Positions 36,233 through 46,707 of a DNA stretch of 64,000 bases are shown piece by piece. The notes beneath the pieces were generated by a model. That model had not been told where the DNA came from. It saw nothing but the letters and a program-made list of their open reading frames with translations, and made no database searches. Source of the stretch: Craspedostauros australis (Eukaryota; Bacillariophyta; Bacillariophyceae; Mastogloiales; Achnanthaceae); the NCBI GenBank assembly GCA_026770025.1, contig JAMXDE010000012.1:1178001-1242000 (forward strand), given 5' to 3'. How positions within the stretch are numbered: the stretch's first letter is position 1; every line of letters begins with the position of its first letter. Made by a program: the position numbers and the translations under genes.

Positions 36233-36899
36233 ATATGCTCTGCTCTGGAATATGCTCGTAGTATTACATCATATTCTACAATATTATATAATATCATATT
36301 ATATGATACAGCACAGACGTCGAAACGCATGCGGAACCAGCACCGCAGCGCCAACCAACTTCATGGACACTCCAAACACCATATCACATCACTCATCACA
36401 TCACACCATATACCCTTGTAGTATAGCAGTACGGTATCATACCTACTCCGACCACACTCTCCATACTTATTCAAACACCATACTACTATCACACGTATCA
36501 TGCGCATGCGCATCATACCTGGATGGCAAAGCAACGTGTACTCCATCCTCCATTCTTCAAATGAATGAGATCAATTTTCATCATCTTTTCCTTCCGGCAG
36601 TCCTTGGCTTCGCGCATTCGGTCTCAACAACAGACGACTCTGACACGAAGTCTCCATTGTGGAAGTCATGAGACCGGCCACTCGCGAACTCATCGTTACC
36701 TGCCGGCATCGATTGTTCAGAACACAACCGCCAACCCCAAAGTGGAGCATGTTATTCATGTCAACCAACACAACAACAGGATACATTGCTTTGTGGCTGG
36801 GAGCATGATAGTCTATAGAGTAAATTGCACTGCAGTACGTAAATTCCATTAACGTGAATCGCATTGCATTGAATTGTGGAAATCGACGGATCCGTTCGT
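36233..36899. other. Convergent intergenic region
   Basis: Shared 3' flank of Rab6 (plus) and the atlastin-like gene (minus). Very AT-rich stretch near 36258-36310 with ATATTATATAATATCATATT. No gene seen. Confidence 0.55.
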
Positions 36900-38974
36900 T
36901 CAATCCTTCTTCACCTTGCCTCCCTGCGACACCAATTCTCCCGCCGATCGCAGCTTGTACAGGAATTCCTTCACCTGCTTGGCCTTTGTCAAACCAACGA
37001 TCAGGAGGAAGGTCACCACGACGGCGTACAGATGGGAGAAGAAGTCGGACCCCGTCTTGCAAATCGTCGAATACGGGGAACATGTCGTGTCCGCGATCCA
37101 ACGAAGAATGAACGAGAGCGACGCCACTGCTATGGGGATCGCGTACCTGGAACGTATGGTAGATATAGAAATGGAAGCAGCGTTTTTGCGTGATGTGTAG
37201 AGCGCGGTTGTCGTGTGAAGAAGGAAACGACGGTGAGCACATGTGAGTGAGCCATGAAGGAATGCACACAATCGAGCACACAATCGAGCACAACGTACAG
37301 CATAACGCAGGACAACATAACGCAGTACAAGAAGCTCCCTCCTGCCACTTACATTTCAAGACCCGCCAATGGATTGCGAGCAGTGTTGAGGGATTCGTAG
37401 ACCTCAAATTCTTCCGCGATCATGGCCTTGACACGATTGCGAGCATCATCGATGGATCGTTTGGAACCGAACGTGGCGATGGCATCGAACTCGGCCAACG
37501 CCTGCTTCACGAGGAGCTTGTGATCGTCCTTGAGTTCGAGCGGGCGGATGTAGTTGGAGCACTTGGGTCCCGCGATGCGGTTCATGGTGTCCTTGTAGAG
37601 GTTGATGGCGAGCTGCGTGGCGTTGGTGTTGTTGGCGGCGGCCGTGGCCTCGAGCATGGTGGAGGCTTCGGGGAATTTGGCGCCCGATGCGAACATCTCG
37701 GCGTAGGCCTTGATGTAGGCGCCGAGCTCCGCGGCCGTCACGGATCGGCCCTGGATTTGCTTCGTCTCGAGGTTGTCGGCGTGGAAGACGCGCTGGCAGA
37801 ATCGGTCCAGCAGCAGGAGGAACTCCTCCTCGATGACGTCGACGTCGCCCTTGTACTTCTTCTTGACCACCTGCATCCCCGGATGGCACAAGCCGAAGCA
37901 GGACATCGTCTTGTAGCACGCCACGATCTGCTCCCGCGTTTCCTGCAGGTCCTTGGCATTGCGGTCGGCGATGACCTGATCGAGGTATTCCGCCATCTCC
38001 TTCTCCATGAGGTCAAGATCGCCGTCCTCCTCCTCGAAGTGCTGCCAATCGCGCACGAGGAATTCCATGCGCTGGAACGGCTTGACGTCCTCGTCCGACT
38101 CTGGATCCAACGCCAAACGAGCGTACTCGCTGAAGAGCGCCAGCTGCTGCAGGTTGTCTTCCTGGATCATTTTGTCGACGTTGTAGATTTGGTAACTGGA
38201 CAGCAGGGTGGAAAGACCGAAGATGCTGGCCGTCAACGACATGGTGGTCTCATTGTCGAACATGCCCTGCGAATCGACGAGGACGACGGCGATGGTCTCC
38301 GTGCCCCCGCCGGCGGTCTTGCGCTTGACGAAATGCGGCTGCGACCACATCCATATGCCCGTCGTGTGGCGTTCGCTGCCACCGCGCCAGTCGAAGCCGT
38401 GCTCGCCCAGCGTCTGCGTCTGCTGGAACCAGGGCTTGCCGGGCTGAAGGTCCTCGGGATGCGTGAGGAAGTGCAGGTATCGCAGGAACCACGTGAGGAG
38501 GAATGATTTGCCGGTGCGGAAGGCGCCGACGACGGTGACGACCGCCACCTTCCAGCCCGGAGGTATCTTGCTCATGATGCTGACGAGTTTGTCCTCGTGG
38601 AACTTGAAGGCGAATGCGTCCTCCTTCGATCCGATGGACACGATCTGCAGCGGTTGCGGCTCTGACGACTCGTCCTTCTTCGCGGAGTCGGCGCTTGGTT
38701 GGGTTGTGGTGCTGGCCGGTTTGTCTGCAGAGGCATCTGCCTTAGCATCTGGTTTGGCATCTGGTTTGGCATCCGCAGAGGCAGCAGCATCGTCCTTCTC
38801 GGACTCTGTTTCATCTGTGCTTGTCACCGTTGTCTTTGCTGCTCCTCCTGCTGCTCCTCCTGCCGTGTCTGATTCCTTCTGTTCCCCAACATTGTCATCA
38901 TTGCTGTTGCCAGCACCCTCCGGCACCAATGCAGGTGCGTCCTCGTGTTCCACCAAGACCATGTCGTCACTCAT
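36900..38974 (-). CDS. Atlastin-type dynamin-like GTPase (ER membrane fusion)
   Basis: Fuses ER tubules into a network. Exons are 38974-37353 and 37146-36900, phase 2, donor GTAAGT, acceptor TTCCAG, intron 206 bp. Product 622 aa, near animal atlastin length. An acidic Ala/Asp/Lys-rich N-terminal ~120 residues precedes the GBP-type GTPase. That domain has P-loop GAFRTGKSFLL, WRGGSERHTTGIWMW, G3 DSQGMFD and the GBP-specific RD in EFLVRDW. Family blocks MSCFGLCHPG and LEATAAANN follow in the helical middle domain. Exon 2 supplies two closely spaced hydrophobic helices (IPIAVASLSFILRWI and LYAVVVTFLLIVGL) and a short Lys-rich tail. Without exon 2 the protein would lack its membrane hairpin. A repeat of GAGCACACAATC lies in the intron (about 37260-37290). 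Confidence 0.93.
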
Positions 38975-40738
38975 TCTTAATGACTCGATGTTGTGCTTTC
39001 CGAATTCAGGGGTTGTTTGTTGCGGCTGTCACTGCTTCTCTCGCTGCTTCTCTTACTCCTTCTGTTGGTGTCAATGTTGTCAATACCGTGGGCGATGTGG
39101 ATGTGGATGGTGATGTTGTTGATGACACCGAAGCTCCTCCTCGCATCAGTACGACTCCGGCATTCTCATGTGGAAGTGCTTCGTCCAATGATGTCCTCCC
39201 GTCCTTGCGGTCACCGTTTCGATTGATGTGTGCCTCTTTGTTTGTCTGTCTGTGGTTGCTCGTGCGAGTATTCTGCCGGAATTCTATTCCTTGACTCACG
39301 TGACACAATGATGTCGCGTCACTTTGCGCGTTCGTTCGTGTCTGTTCGTCTTGCTTCGTCTGCGTAGGAGGGTGACTGCCGCTCGCCTACGGACACAACC
39401 GTTCGCATTGCACGAAACGAAGGAATTGACGCAGGTACGAAACCTTGGCAGATGCTGTCGTGGTGTGGGACCAACACTCCGCTCAGCTCTACTCCATTCC
39501 TACCCTGCATGTAATAGAATATGACCTATTCTATCAGACATCTTGCATCTGCTTTATGCGTCCAATCATCCTCACCACACCTCCGTTGACCCCATTCAGA
39601 TTGATGCCATCCCTTCGAATGCTACAGCTGTGGTGCAATGATAATGCTATTGCACTCGTATAATAGTGTGTGATCGTTCGTTCTTTGCTCCCAGAGAGAG
39701 AGAGAGAGGCAGAAGTGTTGGGGGTATCCTTTTGGTTGGTCTTGCCGCTCGCAGCAGTCGCACTATGTGAATGGCTGTCAGTCAAAGTGTTGGGAAACAT
39801 GTCTGTCTTTGTGTTTGCCCTATGTGCAGTTGTCTGTCTGCGAACAAGAACGTCCCACTGTGATACCGAATGATGCGGAAGACACCAAGTGTGTCCTATT
39901 TGATACCAACTCGAACACTCCAACGCAAAAAGGAACGGACGACAACAGTTGAGCATTATATCAAATAATATATTATAGTATAATAATGCTTGAGTGGATC
40001 ATGTACAATTGATGTCGCCGTCAAGAACAACACGGGCACATCGAATATTCATATCGCGGCTTTCCTTCCACAACCCTGACGCGGCAATGCCATTGCTCGA
40101 TGCCACCGATCTCGATGTCGATGCGCAAGGCGGCGACGGCCACTTCATGATGTTGCCCGATACATGAAGTCGATTTTTGCCGATATGCGATTACGCCGCG
40201 GTGCTGATTACACCATAGCGACACACAACAACAACTCTGCGGCACTTGACCTTGTCGGTGGCGACGACGAACAACGCGCTGGGTGCTGTCAGCATGTCGC
40301 AAGGCATGTCGAACGGGAGCTGTTGCAACTGGAAGAGGAGGAGGTAAAGACAAAGCGCCATGTCTCGGTGAGGTTTTCGGTGGCTATTCTCGATGCTAAG
40401 AATGCCAGTGGTAGCGACGGGAGAGATGCTCATAGTGAGACACCGGAGGGTGTGACCTGAACCGCAAATGAAGACGGCTTTGGCCTTGGCAAATACCAGT
40501 TCTCAAGAAGGAGCACTTCTCTTTTCCTTTGGCCAGTCAAACGCAGATTGTTAGCATCGTTGCATAGAAGTATACAGGCGGATGTTGCCGAATGTGAACC
40601 TAGGTCATGCGGCACCATTCGCGTCCCCATCGTGCGGAATTGACTCTTCATTTTCTCTGTTTCGATGCGCATTGGATGTGTGTAATAGCGGTCCAGGCCT
40701 ACTCCATTCCTGTAGGAATGCGTCACCACGAGAGGAAG
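38975..40738. other. 1.8-kb region without a recognised gene
   Basis: Upstream flank of the atlastin-like gene. A GAGAGA tract lies near 39692-39708 and AT-rich sequence near 39955-39990. A plus frame (40164-40460) and minus frames (40021-40353, 40191-40433) overlap and lack family motifs. Confidence 0.45.
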
Positions 40739-40903
40739 ATGACAAAGCAACAAGCATCCACCAGTGCTCCTCCATCTGCGGTATTGTTGGTATCTGTTGG
40801 TATCTGTTGGGTTGTAGTTTGTGTCGGAGGCGCCGCATTGGTCCATCCTGCCAATCCAATGCTCGCCGCACTCGGACGATTCACGAAATGGAACGTAAAC
40901 TGA
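40739..40903 (+). CDS. Possible 54-residue single-pass membrane protein
   Basis: Short frame starting MTKQQASTSAPPSAV. It continues into one strongly hydrophobic helix (LLVSVGICWVVVCVGGAAL) and a short tail ending FTKWNVN. Small one-helix proteins of this shape occur in respiratory and ER complexes, but I recognise none. A GTATCTGTTG direct repeat lies in the TM-coding part. It could equally be a chance ORF or an exon of a larger gene. Confidence 0.25.
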   Translation: MTKQQASTSAPPSAVLLVSVGICWVVVCVGGAALVHPANPMLAALGRFTKWNVN

Positions 40904-41924
40904 CCAGACCAATCTTTCAGCGCAGGACCGCACCGTCCTTCAGAAATGTCACCTGCGAGCATGTCCATTCACGACGAACAAGCCCGCGCTCGAATGAGGT
41001 GGGATTGAATGAACAGAGCTGTACTTTTGCGTCCAGCCAAAGACACGGACAGGATAGGATCCACGTTAAGCAGCCGACGGAGTGAGCCGGTCATCCCACC
41101 TCATCGCTCTCCTCCATTGGAACCAACACTTGTTCCTATTGTCCGTCACGCCAAGTCGTTGCACGCATGAAATCAAAGAAGTGGTGGCAAAGCGATGAAG
41201 ACTCGGATCATGCAGGTCATCAGGTCGCAGCTGTTCACACCACCTTGTGTTGCCTGCTGTTCTTGGTCGGCACCCGTGTTCGTACCGTAACGCTGTTTCA
41301 ACCGTTCTACATGCATCTCTGCTTGATGCCATCTGTTTGTGAAGCGGATGCGGCGAACTGGCTTCGCCAAACAGGCGAAGCGTCAGTTGGGAGAACAAAA
41401 CGAGAAGGGTGAGGCGCCGACACAATATGGACCTGATCATCATCACCCTCTCTCTCTGTTGTGGATCCTCTCTGTGGACACGCTCCATTCTACACGTATC
41501 GGTACTCCTATTAGCGCTCTGGCACACGAGAGCATGCATGTATCCATTCATGATCAAGGATGTATTCCGCTATTCCAACTCTGCATCCCCACCTCCAGCT
41601 GCTCGTGTTCGCGTATCCAACTTCTGCTTGGATTTGGCGGTGGCGTGTGTGTAGTTGAGCGGAGTTAAGATAGTTGTGTGATGATAGGTGGGGTGGACAC
41701 ACAGGAAAGTCCAATGTTCTGCGTCTCCAACGCCGCACGCAATCATTGCCATGATGTTCATCTGCATGGTGCAGACCGTGCCATTCTCCGTGATTAGAGG
41801 CACATGTGGCAACGAGCCCGCAATCGCTCTCATTGCCAACGCCAACGATCAAACACCAGCACGCCAGCACTGCCGTCACGATTTCCATCGCTCACAAAAT
41901 CCCACAACAACAAAAACAGACACC
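40904..41924. other. Spacer upstream of the P450 gene
   Basis: No gene recognised. Minus frames 41066-41557 and 41511-41888 and the plus frame extension of the P450 (41688-41924) look like non-conserved sequence. Confidence 0.5.
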
Positions 41925-43385
41925 ATGAGCGACCTCATCTCTTCCATGTCCTTCTATACTATGTCGGACACTTCCATCATCGCGGCCGTCCTCGTCGCAG
42001 CGATCACGTTCGCGCTGTACACCCTCGTCCACAAGCCGCAACCAAAGAATGCCCCACCGAACGCGACAGTGGGCATGTTCGAGACCATGTCATCCATGGT
42101 CGGCGTCGACTCGCCATGGTTCTTGCTCAACACAGCAAAGGCCACTGGCGCATCCATCTTCAAGCTCAACATCCCCATGCCAGGTGGCCTGTACATCGTC
42201 GGTGATGCCAAAGCGCAGCGCGAGATCTTCTTGGACAAGACCACGGACAAGTCCAGGGCTCTGTACAAGTCGTTCGACGGCGCAGTCGGGTGTCCATCCC
42301 TCCTCACGCGCACCGCCGAGGACCCACGATGCAAGCCATTCCGCAAGGGCGTCATGCCAGCCTTCGCATCCAGCGAGATCAGTCGCATGAACAGCATCTG
42401 CAACAAGTACGCGCAGAAGTTCATTGGTGAGGTCCTCGAGCCTCTCGCCGATACCGACAAGACCTTCGATCCTGGCCACGAGTTCCCCAAGCTCGTCTTC
42501 CACTCCGTCATGGAGGCCAGCTTCGAGTACAGCTCCACCGATGAAGAGTACTATCAGTTCTCATCCGATTCCCTCATTGCGTACCGCGAGTACGCCTACA
42601 CCCAGTCCCTCAACCCACTGCGCAAGATCTTTGGAGCATTTATCCCCACCGTGCGCGAGGCTCGCCGATGTGGTGACGCCATCACCGAGTTCGGCAGGAA
42701 GATCCTGCGAGCCTACCAGAACAACCCCAACAAGTCCACTAACAACACCGCCATCAAGCTCATCGACAGCAACCCGCACTACCACACGGAGCTCGAGAAG
42801 ATCGCCGACGTCAACCTCTTCCTCATCGGCGGATTCGACACCACAGGGTACACCATGGCCAGCACAGTGACGCTGTTGGCCAAGCATCCCGAGACGATGA
42901 AGCACCTGCAGAAATCGTTGCTCAGCGATGATGCCGAGGCGGCCAAGGAAAGCATGGCGCACGTCATCACCGAGTCCAATCGCATGGCCCCGGTCACCGC
43001 GTTGGGATCGGCCCGGAAGCTTAACCGCGACTTCGTCCTCCTCGATGAAACCAACAACACGAAGGTGGAGCTGTCAAGCGGCTCCAACGTGTTCCTCCCC
43101 CACATGCTGCCCCATCGCAACGGTAACGTGTTCAAAAACCCCGATGAGTTCAGCCCGAAGCGCTGGGAGACCGCGACAAACGACATGCTGGAGAGCATGA
43201 TGACGTTTGCTCATGGCAGCCGCAATTGTGCCGGTCAATCCTTGGCCAAGGCGGAGCTGTTCTCCGTGATGCCGAAGGTGCTGTCGAAGTACGAGTTCGA
43301 GGTTGTGGAGGAAGGCGAGCTTTCGTACTTCATGACGTGGAAGTACGTCGGAACAAAGCTCCGTGTCAAGAGGATCAATCCATAA
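41925..43385 (+). CDS. Cytochrome P450
   Basis: Haem-thiolate monooxygenase, 486 aa, single exon. An N-terminal anchor helix (IIAAVLVAAITFALYTLV) is followed by Lys/Pro-rich KPQPKNAPP, as in microsomal P450s. The oxygen-binding I helix reads FLIGGFDTTGYT. The K-helix ExxR is ESNR. A PERF-like FSPKRW and the haem loop FAHGSRNCAGQSLAKAEL follow, with the Cys ligand near residue 435. Needs an electron donor such as cytochrome P450 reductase, not seen here. The CYP family cannot be assigned by eye; the overall pattern is closest to CYP4/CYP97/fatty-acid or isoprenoid hydroxylase-like P450s. Start ATG in CACCATGAGC gives a normal-length N-terminus. Confidence 0.95.
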   Translation: MSDLISSMSFYTMSDTSIIAAVLVAAITFALYTLVHKPQPKNAPPNATVGMFETMSSMVGVDSPWFLLNTAKATGASIFKLNIPMPGGLYIVGDAKAQREIFLDKTTDKSRALYKSFDGAVGCPSLLTRTAEDPRCKPFRKGVMPAFASSEISRMNSICNKYAQKFIGEVLEPLADTDKTFDPGHEFPKLVFHSVMEASFEYSSTDEEYYQFSSDSLIAYREYAYTQSLNPLRKIFGAFIPTVREARRCGDAITEFGRKILRAYQNNPNKSTNNTAIKLIDSNPHYHTELEKIADVNLFLIGGFDTTGYTMASTVTLLAKHPETMKHLQKSLLSDDAEAAKESMAHVITESNRMAPVTALGSARKLNRDFVLLDETNNTKVELSSGSNVFLPHMLPHRNGNVFKNPDEFSPKRWETATNDMLESMMTFAHGSRNCAGQSLAKAELFSVMPKVLSKYEFEVVEEGELSYFMTWKYVGTKLRVKRINP

Positions 43386-43678
43386 ATGCAGATGATATCG
43401 AGAGAAGAATATCGTAGTCGACTCTCTTCATCTTTCTATCACAAGTTCGCGAAAGGTGGAGCAAGAAAGGACCAGAGGTTCAGGCATGAGAACAAATAAG
43501 CCATCATACATAAACAAATCATCACAAGCACACGCATGAGCACCAGCGCACCCTTTTTTGCTCTTCCGCAAGGTCAGCATCGCAGCACGCACATGCCGAT
43601 ACAGAATGCCTCGCCCTGCAATCTGCGATGACACTCTCTAGATTGCTTTTTTGTTGCGATTTCCCAGTTCTCAATCCT
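43386..43678. other. Convergent spacer
   Basis: Shared 3' flank of the P450 and TruA-like genes. No gene. Confidence 0.5.
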
Positions 43679-45136
43679 TCAGTTATGAATCGGCTGCCAA
43701 TGCAACTGTACATTCTCCGAGAATTTGACATCCGTCAATACCAATGCATTCGGCGGAGCGCATGCGAATGGTTTCTTTGAATTGATGCTGGCGCCATCGT
43801 CGTCTTCGCCGCTTTCATCATCGTCGGTCGTATCTGAGATGTTTCCATCCCACGTCCCGCATTCCAATGCGCGTTCTACGTCCGACGGTGTCAAATCTCC
43901 AACCCCAATCGCCACCAAAGCGCCCGCGATCAGTCGCACCATTTTGTACAAGAATCGATCCCCCGTCACGGAAATTTCCATTGTCACTGTGCGTGGCATC
44001 CCAGCTGGAAACGTTGCAGCCGATATCGGAGGTACTGTGCGAATCCGGACATGGTCAAGGGTGCATGGTGTGTCGTGCCGCTTGCGTCTGTCCTGTGTTT
44101 CACACGGCGCGCCTAGGAATGCTGAAAAGTCATGCCTGCCTTGCAGTATTGCGCATGCAGTTTGAACTGCCTCAGCGCAAAAATCATCGGAGACGACGTG
44201 CCAGACCATTCGTGATGTTGTGGGATCCAGCAATGGCCCAATGGAGATGCGGCAGGTGTATGTTGTGGAGATGGTGCTGTGAGTCGGGTGGAACGGCAGC
44301 GCTGTTGTGTTCGAAGTGTCCGTCCTTCGCACCATGCACGGGGCGATCCCGGCAATCCGGACGTCGGCCAGCAGCATCCTGTTCAGCGCGAAAGCCATTT
44401 TGGAAAGATCACCGTTCATCGGCACCGATTCAAAGTACGTGGCATCCGTCGATGACAATGGATACGGCATGTTCTTGCCAGGTATGCTCCGAGTGATGTT
44501 GGATTCCTGCACCGCGTGTTCATTTTCGTATTCCAAGGCTCGGAGCACGTCCTTTTTCAAGCAGTACACTTGCGCGATCATGCCGGTCGCATGAACACCT
44601 TGGTCCGTGCAACTGCAGCCTTCGATGACGATCTGTTGTGGATCGACGTTGCCGTAGATCCTTGCCAAATGGCGACGCAATTCTCCCTCGACGGGTCGCA
44701 CGAAGCCCGGTCGCAGTTCAGGCAGAATTCCCTTGCGTCGCTTTCTGCGAGATGGACGAGGTACGGTCGGCAGTTGTGGTGGGTACGGCTGCGCATTGGA
44801 TGATTGTTCCTTTGCTTGATTTGAAGCACTCCATCCAGTGTATCTGGCGCCGTCGTAGCTGACCTTTAGCAAGATACTCGTATGGTCCTTGTAGCTGAAA
44901 GCCTCATTCTGATCTGCAAGAAGCATCGCCGACGAAGACAAACATGTTGTCGATGGTACCCATGTCGTCGATTGTGTCGGCGGTGTCGAGACTGCATTTG
45001 CCGATATCCGTGATCTATGATGTACACGGGGAGTATCCGGCGGCACGAACACAGTGAAAGCATCCGTTGATGTTGCAGCCATGAGCATCATGGCTGCCAT
45101 GACCGAGAACGCAAGTTCCATTTGTGTTGTGCTCAT
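43679..45136 (-). CDS. TruA-family tRNA pseudouridine synthase with plastid-type presequence
   Basis: Isomerises uridine to pseudouridine in tRNA anticodon arms (TruA: positions 38-40). 485 aa. The N-terminal hydrophobic signal peptide (MELAFSVMAAMMLMAATSTDA) is cut before Phe in STDA-FTVFVPP. A Ser/Thr/Arg transit-like stretch follows, together a bipartite complex-plastid presequence. The enzyme begins at LKVSYDGARYTGW (family YDGxxYxGW). The catalytic block is CSCTDQGVHATG with the nucleophile Asp. The C-terminal blocks RFLYKMVRLIAGALVAIG and PPNALVLTDVKF are typical. The usual Arg two residues before the catalytic Asp (RTDxGVHA) is Cys here. Acidic Asp/Glu-rich insert near the C-terminus. 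Start chosen at the ATG giving the signal peptide; the frame is open further upstream. Confidence 0.88.
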   Translation of the reverse strand: MSTTQMELAFSVMAAMMLMAATSTDAFTVFVPPDTPRVHHRSRISANAVSTPPTQSTTWVPSTTCLSSSAMLLADQNEAFSYKDHTSILLKVSYDGARYTGWSASNQAKEQSSNAQPYPPQLPTVPRPSRRKRRKGILPELRPGFVRPVEGELRRHLARIYGNVDPQQIVIEGCSCTDQGVHATGMIAQVYCLKKDVLRALEYENEHAVQESNITRSIPGKNMPYPLSSTDATYFESVPMNGDLSKMAFALNRMLLADVRIAGIAPCMVRRTDTSNTTALPFHPTHSTISTTYTCRISIGPLLDPTTSRMVWHVVSDDFCAEAVQTACAILQGRHDFSAFLGAPCETQDRRKRHDTPCTLDHVRIRTVPPISAATFPAGMPRTVTMEISVTGDRFLYKMVRLIAGALVAIGVGDLTPSDVERALECGTWDGNISDTTDDDESGEDDDGASINSKKPFACAPPNALVLTDVKFSENVQLHWQPIHN

Positions 45137-45655
45137 TCCGACAATGCGGAGGCAATGTCTAACTTGAGACGAAGGGATAACTCCGATGATACTCTTCGAA
45201 TCAATGTAGAGTAGAGTAAGTATGCAGTATACACCTCCACGGTTCAGCAATGTAGGTATTATGCTTGCACCATACGAGTGCGAGTCACATACTTACGAAT
45301 GCAAGTACTCGTGGACGTCACCGGTGGGTGTGATGGATGTCCGTGAGGAACTCGAGAGCGACTGTTGGCGCTTCTTCGGCCATTTGGATGCGCAATGGGT
45401 GGTTCCGATTCATTCGACTAAACTTCCATGATGGGAAAGATACCAAATTGTGTTGTTCGGCTCTCAGAACCAACTCGGGCGTCCACAATCCACCCAAACC
45501 TGTACCAGCACCAGCACCAGCACCAACTCCAGCAGGCACAAACGCGTCCCTGCAGGCCAAGAGCCACCCTTGGACCTGCACGAATAAGATCTACGAGTAC
45601 GCGCCAGACAAGAGCATCTGCAGATAAGCACATCTCAATTGCATCAAATTCGGCC
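45137..45655. other. Divergent intergenic region
   Basis: Separates TruA (minus) from the MTHFR-like gene (plus). Contains a CAGCACCAGCACCAGCAC short repeat near 45507-45525. A plus frame (45337-45627) is Pro/Ala-rich and not recognisable. An upstream exon of the MTHFR-like gene could lie here. Confidence 0.45.
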
Positions 45656-46471
45656 ATGAGATTGACAACGGCAGCATGTGCGGTACAAACCGCCCGCGCT
45701 GCCCTTGCCACAGCAGGCCATCGATGGAAGTACCAGACGGTGGAATGGAGTCCCAAAGTTGCGCTGGCATACGATCGATTGCAAACAGTTGCGACGCACT
45801 GCGTGCTGCCAAATTTGCCATCCATCCAAACGAGTCAAGAACGGCACGATTTTTTCAATGCGGAAATGGGGAGTCCACAGCAACAACAACGCATCACAAC
45901 GATCGCGACATGCTGGCATTCCGATGCGCGGTCCTTGTTAGATTTTGTGGAAACGCTGGAAACGGACAAAATCTTGTTGGTCAGCGGCAATGACAAGAGC
46001 AGAGATACGATGTCCTCCATTTCTGCAGCGAGGATATTGCGAGATGGGAAGAATCAGGAGCTCGATATTTGGGGTGTTGCCAATCCCAACGATCAGCGCA
46101 GTGTCGAGGACGTCGAACGCAAAGTCGAAGCCGGCATGACAGGATTCATGACGCAGCCCTTGTTGTGTTCCACTGCTCACGCGACGTTGGAGTCGTATCC
46201 ACGCAACGGGCAGGCGGAGTACATTGCCGGATTGGCGTTGCCGAAGACCGCCAAGAGTTTGCAATTCTGGTTGCGGTGTTTGGATCAGCCAGAGCTGGAA
46301 AAGGATCCGCTGTTTCGCAGTCACTTGGCCTTCTTCTCGCAACCATACTACACTCCGATCGTCTGGGCCGGACGGGAGCTGCAGGATCTGTCGATGCGGA
46401 CGACAGCAGATGGCGTGCATTACATGCCGTTGCAGAATGTTAATATGTTGATGGAATTGTTGGGCGTGTGA
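45656..46471 (+). CDS. MTHFR-like (methylenetetrahydrofolate reductase fold) protein, 271 aa
   Basis: TIM-barrel-like protein. It reads TIATCWHSDARSLLDFVE, then LLVSGND, DIWGVANPNDQRSVEDVERK and EAGMTGFMTQPLL. This follows the order seen in methylenetetrahydrofolate reductases (a strand with the folate/FAD pocket, G-x-x-P then a Lys-x-x-x-GA-x-FI-TQ-x-x block). The TQ block sits near residue 155-167. Plain MTHFR is larger and better conserved, so this is a distant relative, maybe without the usual flavin residues. Start set at ATG 45656; the frame is open to 45428 through low-complexity His/Gln sequence. Substrate unknown; could act in C1 metabolism. Confidence 0.55.
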   Translation: MRLTTAACAVQTARAALATAGHRWKYQTVEWSPKVALAYDRLQTVATHCVLPNLPSIQTSQERHDFFNAEMGSPQQQQRITTIATCWHSDARSLLDFVETLETDKILLVSGNDKSRDTMSSISAARILRDGKNQELDIWGVANPNDQRSVEDVERKVEAGMTGFMTQPLLCSTAHATLESYPRNGQAEYIAGLALPKTAKSLQFWLRCLDQPELEKDPLFRSHLAFFSQPYYTPIVWAGRELQDLSMRTTADGVHYMPLQNVNMLMELLGV

Positions 46472-46707
46472 CATGGGGACCGTGGCGAAGTGAGACGCAA
46501 ACAACAGAGCCACATGTTAATGCATACGAGTACACATACCACATAGTAGAGTCGAGCACGTAGAGCCCACAGAGTTCTGTGCACGTGGAGGGAGAAAAAC
46601 CGTGCGCCATGTTTAGTTGGATTTGCTGGCTGCTCGCACAATAGTACTATATCTGTTCCTTGTCCCCGCACAGCAAATTTACCGTACAAAGGATTGAAGG
46701 GTGTCAG
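46472..46707. other. Convergent spacer
   Basis: Short 3' flank shared by the MTHFR-like and exoribonuclease genes; no gene seen. Confidence 0.5.

Noticed and set aside
37247-38506. 419-residue plus-strand frame opposite the atlastin-like gene
   Set aside because: Antisense shadow of a well-supported coding exon.
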